26,845 nucleotides of DNA from Chlamydomonas sphaeroides. Taxonomy: Eukaryota; Chlorophyta; Chlorophyceae; Chlamydomonadales; Chlamydomonadaceae. Shown here in pieces: positions 20,562-26,845 of the stretch. The notes beneath the pieces are model-generated. The model had not been told where the DNA came from and did not search any database. It saw only the letters and a list, made by a program, of their open reading frames with translations. The position numbers were made by a program, and so were the translations under genes. Position 1 is the stretch's first letter, and each line of letters opens with the position of its first letter. Where the stretch lies: the NCBI GenBank assembly GCA_001662425.1, contig BDDC01000430.1, positions 23,665 through 50,509 on the forward strand, given 5' to 3'.

Positions 20562-22569
20562 GTCGGCGGCCGCCTCCGCGAGCAGGGCCTCTGGCGGGCA
20601 TGCCAGGAGGTAGAGCAGCTCCGACACCTCCTCCTGCGGATACAGGCGGAGCGTGTCGTGGGCTCGTGTCATCAGGCGAACCCCGAGCAAGCAGCTTCGG
20701 AGGCAGGCGTGAGATACGCGTGCGTGCCTGCGAATGCCAGCCCCATGTGAAGGTTGCCCTTGTATCTCATGCTTGACTTGATCGATATCGTCTCAACCAA
20801 CTTGATCGACGCTATCGACTAGATGGACGCTATCGATTCCCATGACGAAGGTGCGGCGGTTGCCCACCTGCAGGCTGCCCACGCCGCCGCCACACAGCAC
20901 ACCAGCGTGCAGCGCCGCCAGCCGCTCATGCGACTCGCACCACACCCGGCCCAGGCCGCCCGCAGCGACGCACGGCGCCGGCGGCGCCGCCGTCAGCGCC
21001 GGCCCGGACGGGACAGCCACCGCCGCCGCCGCTGGAGCCGCAGCTGCTGAAGCAGCAGCGTCAGCAACGCCGGCGGCGGCGGCGGCGGCAAGAGTGGCGG
21101 CGCGTGTCTTTGGGTAGGAGGTGACGGAGGGCGGGCTTTCGGGTACCGCGGGTGACGGCGCCGCCGCCGCCGACGGCGCGAAGGCCGACGTGGCGGAGGC
21201 GGCTGGCGTCGCGGGGGTGCCGACCGAGTCCAGCGCCGACGCAAAGGCGCTCGACGCAGCGACGCTGCTGCAGGGCGTCCTATGTGCCTCGATGGCGGCG
21301 GCGGCGGCGGCCGCCTCCGCCGCCGCTGACGCCGCTGGCGGCGGCTGGGGCGTCACAGGCTGCGGCTGCACGCGCCGCGGTCCGCCGCCAGCGGCGGCGC
21401 GGGGCCCCCACGACGACGCTGGCGACGGCGCCGGCGCCACCGGTGCCGGTGACGGCAGCGGCTGCGGCGAGGGCATCTGCTTGGGGACGATTCGCTTGAT
21501 GCCGCCAACCGCCGCCCCGGATCCTTGGTTTGGGTGGGGGCCGGCGTGAGGCTGCCTGGGCTGCAGCGGCGGCCCCTGCCCGCCGCCGACGGAGGCGCCG
21601 GCGGCGCCAGGGGAGGTCAGCGGGGGATAGCCGCCGTTGGCCTGCGGCGGGCCGCCGTGCCACTTGCCCTGCCCCGGGCTCGGACCGGGGGCCGGATCCG
21701 CGGCCCTGCCGCCGCCACGGCTGCCCCAGGCGCCGACGCCGCCGGTGGCGGCGCTGCCGGTGCTGCCGGCGGAGGCGGCGGGGCTGGCGGCGGGCCAGCC
21801 GCCGCCGCCAAGAGGGTGCTGCTGGCCCGCTGTGTTGGGTTGTCGGCCACGAAGTCGCTCGTCCAGGGCGGATTGTTTCTTGTTACTGAGGTTTCCAACG
21901 GGGCCCGCCGCCCAGGCGCCCTGGAGCTTGCCGCCGCTGGCGGCGGCGGTTCCGCCGCCGCTGGGCGCGGGGGTGGCGGCGGCGAAGGCGCCTGGCGTCA
22001 CGCAGGAGGTGGTTGCGGCGGCGGAGGCTGGGGTGGGGGCGCCGGCGGCGGCGAATGAGGCTGACGGCGTGGCGGCGGCGGCCCGCGAGGAGGTGGGCGT
22101 GGCGGCGGCGGCGCCGGGGGTGGCTGGCGGAGGTCGGTAGGCGGTCGGCAGGGCAGGGAAGGCGGAAGGGCTGCTGGGTATGGCACCCGGGGTGGAGCTG
22201 GTCTGTGGGCGGAGACGGGTGGGACGGGGGGATGTACGGACAGGGCCAAAAGGAGGCGACGGGTGTGAGCGCCATGGATGGATGGGCGTGGCAGCGCACC
22301 TTGCCGTGTAGCGACCGGCCCGCAGGTCCCTGTCTGATGACCGAGCTGTGGTGTAAGTAGCCAGGTTTGGCGAGCCAGAGCACTGCCTCACGCACGTCAC
22401 ACGCCGAGGGTGTTGCGACCGGCCGATCGGCGTCGTGGGACCCCCCGTCGCCGAGGTGGGCTGCGATCGCAGCGCCAGTCGTGTCGGCTGTCAGCGCCTG
22501 CAGCTGCTCGGTGCTCAGCTGCGCGTCGGCGAGCAGCGCGAGCACCACCTGTCGCGCGTCTGGCGCCAT
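13673..22569 (-). CDS. CDAN1: Codanin-1-like protein (possible ASF1-binding factor)
   Basis: In animals codanin-1 binds histone chaperone ASF1, restrains histone supply and pairs with CDIN1. The minus-strand model has 16 exons: 22569-22300, 22202-20868, 20633-20264, 19992-19853, 19212-19096, 18671-18600, 18418-18320, 18120-17791, 17692-16988, 16836-16788, 16535-16279, 16055-15885, 15726-15649, 15534-15301, 14935-14426, 14302-13673. All join in frame to 1788 residues; the human protein has about 1230. Colinear matches to remembered family sequence: AVHYACAVLSRCGGLL (exon 3), RERCRDMFFGAVRQ (4), NPSRFHRLNQRM (7), LVLVVPTVAQYM (9), GLMDARFIELCCP (10), VVSYVTGVLAVNG (12), ALLPGTVPEEA (15). Residues 91-480 are disordered Pro/Ala/Gly-rich and include KRIVP at 326-330. 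Exon 8 carries a Gly/Tyr-rich insert and exon 3 fifteen Ala. Intron 9 has a GC donor. No catalytic motif is seen. Confidence 0.72.
15302..15534 (-). other. Codanin-like exon 14, Ala/Glu-rich segment
   Basis: This exon (15534-15301, 78 codons) and the two preceding short ones correspond to the helical C-terminal part of codanin. It ends LRENAAKSLQ and splices to ALLPGTVPEEA, the best-conserved C-terminal block. The first 50 residues are low complexity, so its identity rests on the flanking blocks and on phase. Confidence 0.55.
16986..16987 (-). other. GC-type splice donor, codanin-like intron 9
   Basis: On the minus strand the exon ends CTACAG and the intron starts GCGAGT. Joining to the CCGCAG acceptor ending at 16837 gives RSLQ-ECDGLMDARF in phase 0. 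The GT four bases downstream would break the frame before the conserved CCP block. Confidence 0.65.
18848..18910. repeat. Degenerate 20-base tandem repeat in an intron
   Basis: About three units related to cgcagcaacaaccactcat, decaying toward the end, in intron 5 of the codanin-like gene (19095-18672). No exon was recognised in this 424-base intron. Confidence 0.7.
19213..19852 (-). other. Codanin-like intron 4; repeats only
   Basis: This 640-base intron, the longest in the window, contains a CA-rich run (19746-19779) and three tandem caacatcgac units (19511-19541). No open frame fitting the flanking phase 0 and resembling the family was found in it. Confidence 0.55.
19746..19779. repeat. 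Interrupted CA microsatellite
   Basis: CA dinucleotides broken by two TACA units, within intron 4 of the codanin-like gene. Confidence 0.9.
20514..20559. repeat. GGC triplet run encoding polyalanine
   Basis: About fifteen GGC/GCC triplets in exon 3 of the codanin-like gene, read on the minus strand as fifteen consecutive Ala codons between ADG and THPP. They interrupt the region between two conserved helices and look like repeat expansion. Confidence 0.9.
20776..20840. repeat. Degenerate GATCGA-containing repeats in an intron
   Basis: Repeated cttgatcga and acgctatcga words within about 60 bases in intron 2 of the codanin-like gene (20867-20634). The stretch is much AT-richer than its surroundings. 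Confidence 0.5.
21480..21497 (-). other. B-domain-like ASF1-binding motif (KRIVPK)
   Basis: Exon 2 of the codanin-like gene encodes GGIKRIVPKQMP, with KRIVP at residues 326-330. The B-domain motif of HIRA, CAF-1 p60 and animal codanin-1 has a basic residue, Arg, Ile, any residue, then Pro or a similar residue. The spacing and the position in the disordered N-terminal part before the conserved helical region both match. Binding to algal ASF1 is inferred. Confidence 0.55.
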
Positions 22570-22586
22570 TTTGCACGAACTGCAAA
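22570..22586 (-). promoter_or_regulatory. Perfect hairpin abutting the codanin-like ATG
   Basis: On the minus strand tttgca, a five-base loop gttcg, and tgcaaa are followed at once by the ATG at 22569-22567. It would fold directly against the start codon in the mRNA. The role is unknown. Confidence 0.45.
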
Positions 22587-22877
22587 GTGACACTGGGTTT
22601 ACGTGCTAGACATGAATTAGTTCATCTTGGTAATGATTTGAGTCCCGTGTAGGTCGGGAAAGCCACTGTGCAAGCACAAAGGGTTCGAGCCAAACCCGCA
22701 TGCAGTCCTCACCAGCTGCCCTGGCCAGCTACAAGGTGCAAAGCAATACGTCTTTGATATAATCCAATCTACAGAGTCTTGCTGGCTGTGTATAGGTCTA
22801 GTCGCCGACCATAACGTCGCTTTCTGCGCAGACTTCGTTCTTACTCCGCTGACGCTTTTCGAGGCGTAGCGCACAAG
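22587..22877. promoter_or_regulatory. Divergent promoter region, codanin-like / organelle-like gene
   Basis: The two start codons lie 368 bases apart and face away from each other. This stretch is AT-richer than its neighbours and contains gatataatccaatc (about 22755-22768), which holds both a TATA-like and a CCAAT-like word. No transcription start can be fixed from sequence alone. Confidence 0.45.
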
Positions 22878-22907
22878 ATGGCCAATCTACTTGGCATTCT
22901 GTCCTGA
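22878..22907 (+). promoter_or_regulatory. Upstream ORF, nine codons, in frame with the main start
   Basis: acaagATGGCC is a strong plant-type start context. The reading frame gives MANLLGILS and stops at TGA (22905-22907). The main ATG at 22938 is in the same frame 30 bases later. It may be a translation-reducing uORF. Less likely, the TGA is a sequence error and the protein begins here. Confidence 0.45.
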
Positions 22908-22937
22908 GTCGGCTTCTTCAGAAGGACGCTGTGCGCA

Positions 22938-25900
22938 ATGCTCACAGGTCAGCGCAGCCTGCACGCCAGCTCTGGCGCTGCAAGCGGCGCCAGTACAGCA
23001 TCCACGTCGGGTCGTCAGCATGTGCTGCAGCGGCCGGGGCCACACCACCCATCCCCGACGAGGCCATCTGCCACTTCAGCGGCCCCGCGGCAGCTGCCTC
23101 ACCTTGGGCGCCGCGTGCCTGCCCCCACCACCGCAACTCCCCCGGGCCGCCGAACTCCCTCCCGTAACCTGCTTGACAACGTAGACGGAGCCAGCCTGGA
23201 CGCCTTTACTGGCAGCTCCTTTGCTGCCGGGCCGCTGGGGGTTGCCGGGGATGAAGACGTCACGCAGCCAGCGGAGCCACCGCCCGCCGCCAACGGCGCC
23301 GCTGACAACGTTGCCGCCGCCACCAGCAACGGTTCACCTGCCTTGTACGACAACGGCCCTGGGCCGTCAGCGCCGGGCGGCTGGCGGGGCGACACCGGCA
23401 GCGCGCCCGGCCCCTCGGCCACGCCGTACAGCCCTTCGTACGACAACGGTCCGTACGGGAGCGTATCTAGTGACCGGATTCCGTACGGACAGGTCCCCAC
23501 CGGCTCCTGGGGGGCCTACGAGCAGGGCCCCGGGCCAGGGCCGCAGGGCTACGGGTCTCAAGGCGCCGACACGGCAGCCGGCCGCAGCGACGGCGCACAA
23601 GGGGCTTGGCCGGCAGCTGCCGGCAGCTCCGGACAGCAACAGCAACAGCAGCAGCAGCCGGGGCAGCAGCAGCGGCGGCCGGACCCTGTCGCTGAGTCAG
23701 ACTGGGGATGGGTCGAGCCGTTGACCGACTGGGGCGGCGGCGCCACCAGTTCTGCCGACGCGGGGTGGGACGACGGCGGCGGTCGGCAGTCGCGCGGCCC
23801 GGCGGCGGCGGGTGCTGCCGCCACTGGCGGCCCCGCGACGGCGCCGCCGCCCGGCGACGGCGCGCAGGGCGCGTCGTACTACGATTCGTACGACGGCTGG
23901 TCTGAGGCGGGCGGTACGGCACCGTTGTTCACGCAGGACGTACGGTACGACCCCGGGTTCGAGAGCCGTGGCCCCGCCACAGGCGGCGGCTGGTCGGCGC
24001 CGCCGTCAGGCGCCGCCGGGGCTGGGCCCCAGCAGCAGCCATACGGCTCTGCGGCGCCGCCGCCGTACGGCGGCATGGGCGGCGGTTCGCCGCAGTACGA
24101 CAGCACGGAGCCGTTGTACGGCGCGCAGCGGCCGTCGGACATCATCCTGCTGCGGGGGCGAGATGTGGTGAGGAACGCGGCACTGGGCGGCACGGGCACA
24201 CCTGACGTGCCGGCGTCCTCATCGGGGCCTGGGATTTTCATCGGGGATCCGTGTCAGGCTTGCGCTCGCTGCGCCACTCCACCACTAGGGCGGCGGCGTT
24301 GGCACACCGGGGTCTCCGCAGCAACGCCGCCAAGGACGAGCCCAGGGTTGCTGCCAGCGCGCCATGGGCCAGGCTCGGCAGCTGAGCCAGGTCCCAGGTC
24401 CTTGGCGGCCAGCGTGCGAGAGCCGCGCCGGCGGCCCCTGCAGCATGGCTGCTGGGTTAGTAGCAGCGACGGCGTGAGGGCGGCTGGAGGAGCCTGAGCC
24501 ACCTGGCGCATGATGGCACATGCCCACCGCCCTTCCCAACACGCTGCTGGGCCCCCTGCCGCCCCGCAGTCGAGCGTGCTGCCACTGGCGCCCACCTCGG
24601 GCCAGGTGGAGTTCTTCCAGCCCCGCTCATTGCAGGAGTGAGTGCTGCTGGGATTGGGGGTTGGGGCTCGAGGCCCAAAAGGGAGCGTGGAGCACATGTG
24701 GGCTCGCGGAGGGCAGCGGGGGCTGCCGGCGAAGGCCATGGGAGGCGCGTGCCAGGACCGAGCGCTGCCGGGGCGGGGTGAAGGCAGGGGCGTGGGCAAT
24801 CGGAGCAGGGAGCCGGCGGATAAGGGTGGCTGTTTCAGGTCCATGTGGGTCGTGGTAGGGTTGGCCGGTAGTGATGTGGGTCGGGGGCGGCCGGTCGCGA
24901 TGTGGGTCGGGGTGTTAAGCGGCATGGCACGCCCTTCAGCCCGCATACACCCCCATGCGCACCGTGCAGCTGCTGGACTCCTAGCAGGCCTCCGCGCTGC
25001 TCCCACGGGCCCCGCCCTCCCGGCCACCCCTCGATATGCACACACGAGCTTGCCCCTTCCCACTATCGTCCCCCTTGCTCCGCTCCCCCAGGCGCATCGT
25101 GCAGGTGCTGGGCTCCGTGGGTGCCTCCGTGCTGCTGTCCAAGGCCGCGCTGCTGGCCACGCCGGCGCTGCTGTTCCCAGTCTGGAGCCCCTGGATCCGG
25201 GCGGGGCTGCGCAACGTGGACCTGGCGGGGCAGGCCATTGGCGCGGTGGGGCTGTGGCGGGCGCAGGTGAGGCGGGGGCTGGGGCGACGCGGGGGCATGG
25301 AGGCGGGCAGGCTCCGGAGCCGTGGCACTGCACTGGCGGGCGTACGTCGTGTGGGGGCTCGGGGTACCCGTCGCCGCATGTCCATCATGGCGGACAGCGT
25401 CCCGCCCGATCCGCCTGATGGCCCCAAACACAGACACGCCCTTCCTCCCCCCGCTGCCCCTCACCCCCATCGCAGGTGCTGGACGTATCCGTCACCGCGC
25501 CCGGCCTGGGCGGCTCGCCGCTGCTGGGCGCGCTGCGGCAGCCCGGCGCCCCGCCGCGCGTGTCGCTGCTGGTGGGCGACCCCTGGGTCGGCGGCGCGCG
25601 GGCGGCGCTGGAAATGCCCTACTCGCCCAGGTGGGGCGCCAGGGGGGGACGAACGGGGCAGGCACGGGGCAGGCGGGCGGTGAACATGCCGCACTTGCCA
25701 CTGGCCTAGGGACGGGCAGACCATGGGGAAAGGCACGGGGGCCGGAGACCAAGCGAGGAGAGCGTCGAGCGCCGCCGCTCCCGTTTGGGGCCCCCGACGC
25801 CCCCTGCGTTAGCCGTGACCCCAACGCCGTGACCCGTGGCCGCGTGTTTCCCCGCGCAGGGCCGAGTACGTGCGGTCCGGCGACAGCGTGGAGCTGCTGG

Positions 25901-26559
25901 TGCTGTCACGGGACGACCGCTTCACGGCATTCAAGGTACGGGCCCAGCTGTACGGCACAGCACAGCAGAGGCCGTCGGCGGCTCCTCACGCACTCGGGAG
26001 CCGGCAGCGCGTTATGCCCATGTGCAGGACGGGGAGACCCGGCCGGCCTCAATTGTATGAGACGGCCCCCGCTCCGCCTGTCCCCTCCCTTGTCCCTTCC
26101 TTCCCTCCCCTTTCCTTCCCCTCCCTTCCCTCCCCCCGCCAGGTGGTGCGGGAGCTGTACCTGCCACAGTCGGGCGTGTGGCTGGCGGACTACCCCTTCC
26201 TAAACCGGGACCTCTTCCTGCAGCTCAGCGTCGCCATAGAGCAGGAGCGCAGGGCGGCGGCCGCGGCCAGCGGAGCAGCGGCGGCAGGGGCAGGGCCGGG
26301 CTTCGGGCAGGCTGGCGGCGCGGCGGCGCCAGGGGCAGGCGCGGCGGGGATGTGGGGAGGGGAGGGGGCGGGGGCAGGGAGCTACGACGGCTCGGGGCAG
26401 GGATGGGAGTCGTGGCAGGCGCCGCCAGGGCCGGCTGCGAGTGGTGGGCCGGTGGGCGGCGGCGGGTGGGAGTCGTGGCAGGGGCCGCCGCAGGCGGGCG
26501 GGCGGGGATTGGGCGGCGGCGGGCGGGCGGGCGGCTCTCGGTCCGACTCGGAGTGGTGA
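22938..26559 (+). CDS. Predicted organelle-targeted membrane protein, family unknown
   Basis: Plus-strand exons 22938-24167, 24570-24637, 25092-25266, 25476-25630, 25860-25935 and 26143-26559 join in frame to 706 residues and TGA. The first 79 residues (MLTGQRSLHASSG...) have no acidic residue and are rich in Ser, Thr, Arg, Pro and Ala, like a plastid or mitochondrial transit peptide. Residues 80-410 are disordered, with a Gln run, YDNGP repeats and scattered Trp-Gly pairs. Residues 411-610 look folded: a hydrophobic segment VLGSVGASVLLSKAALLATP (about 438-457) suits one membrane span, then LRNVDLAGQAIGAVGLW, RVSLLVGDPWVGG, GDSVELLVLSRDDRF and ELYLPQSGVWLADYPFLNRD. The tail is Gly-rich with GWESWQ twice. 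I do not recognise the family; the C-terminal part has the feel of a conserved plastid protein. The exon 1-2 junction is the weakest, since GAT|GTGG is an alternative donor. Confidence 0.68.
24168..25091 (+). other. Introns 1 and 2 of the organelle-like gene
   Basis: Two introns of 402 and 454 bases flank the 68-base exon 24570-24637 (SSVLPLAPTSGQVEFFQPRS). No further exon, repeat array or RNA was recognised in them. Confidence 0.5.
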
Positions 26560-26845
26560 GGCGGGCGGTGGTGCGGCGTTGCGGGCAGGCCTGGCGCCAC
26601 CGGTGGCGTTTCGCGGGGCGGCAGGGCCGCAGTACTCAGAGGGCCGGAGGTCTTGGCACTCTGGTGCCGGATGCCGTGTTGCGGTCGCTCGCGTTTTTGG
26701 TGATACTGGTAGCTGGCTCCAGGTGGAGGGGGTGCAGGCAGACGCCGGGCCGGTGGGGTGCGGTGGGTGGCGGCCGAGGCGCCTGCCTGCTCGGGCAGCA
26801 GGCAGGGCTGGTTAGCAAGGGGGGCGGGGGGGGGGGGGGGGGGGG
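26560..26845 (+). other. 3' flank ending in a poly-G run
   Basis: Sequence after the stop codon has no recognisable gene. It ends in a G homopolymer (about 26820-26845, broken by one C), which may mark a contig end or a poorly resolved tract. No TGTAA signal was seen before the window edge. Confidence 0.6.

Noticed and set aside
20634..20690. Upstream extension of codanin-like exon 3 (RLMTRAHDTLRLYPQ)
   Set aside because: Open in frame, but no acceptor in phase 0 precedes it; CCGCAG before EEVSELLYLL fits exactly.
22675..22705. tRNA-like T-loop word ggttcgagcc
   Set aside because: The flanking arms do not pair as a T stem and no acceptor, D or anticodon arms can be drawn around it.
23641..23660. 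CAG-type triplet repeat as a CRISPR or mobile-element signal
   Set aside because: It is a short Gln-codon run within the coding frame of the organelle-like protein; no spacer structure or terminal repeats occur anywhere in the window.

Overview
The window looks like nuclear DNA of a GC-rich green alga, probably a chlorophycean relative of Chlamydomonas. The evidence is the very high GC content, genes cut into many small exons by introns of about 100-650 bases, Ala/Gly/Pro-rich insertions inside otherwise conserved proteins, CA/GT microsatellites, and one predicted organelle-targeted protein. There is no operon, Shine-Dalgarno site, CRISPR array, rRNA or convincing tRNA. The species was not identified, and all exon models were built by hand from splice motifs, reading phase and family resemblance.

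Layout: (1) 1-3148 has no complete gene I can support. It holds a possible duplicated 31-base micro-exon at the left edge, a CTAGGGGG minisatellite, a long CA microsatellite, a possible His-rich terminal exon (minus strand), and a gene-poor stretch with two small hairpins. (2) 6842-3149 (minus) is a complete 13-exon NUF2 kinetochore gene (497 residues). (3) 7490-11998 (plus) is a complete 12-exon ankyrin-repeat gene (538 residues), divergent from NUF2 across about 650 bases. (4) 11999-13672 is intergenic and contains an assembly gap of 347 N. (5) 22569-13673 (minus) is a 16-exon gene for a 1788-residue homologue of codanin-1, the animal factor that binds the histone chaperone ASF1. (6) 22938-26559 (plus) is a 6-exon gene for a 706-residue protein with an acid-free, transit-peptide-like N-terminus, a long disordered Gly/Ser/Tyr/Trp-rich region and a conserved-looking C-terminal domain that I cannot name. 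It is divergent from the codanin-like gene across about 370 bases.

The four genes form two head-to-head pairs: NUF2 with the ankyrin gene, and codanin-like with the organelle-like gene. They do not make an obvious shared pathway, although NUF2 (chromosome segregation) and a codanin homologue (histone supply in animals) are both tied to cell proliferation. In all four models every exon joins in frame. This gives 43 introns, about 36 of them in phase 0, and three that can only be joined in frame with a GC-AG splice pair. The most notable item is the codanin-like gene, which carries a KRIVP motif resembling the B-domain motif through which HIRA, CAF-1 and animal codanin-1 bind ASF1.
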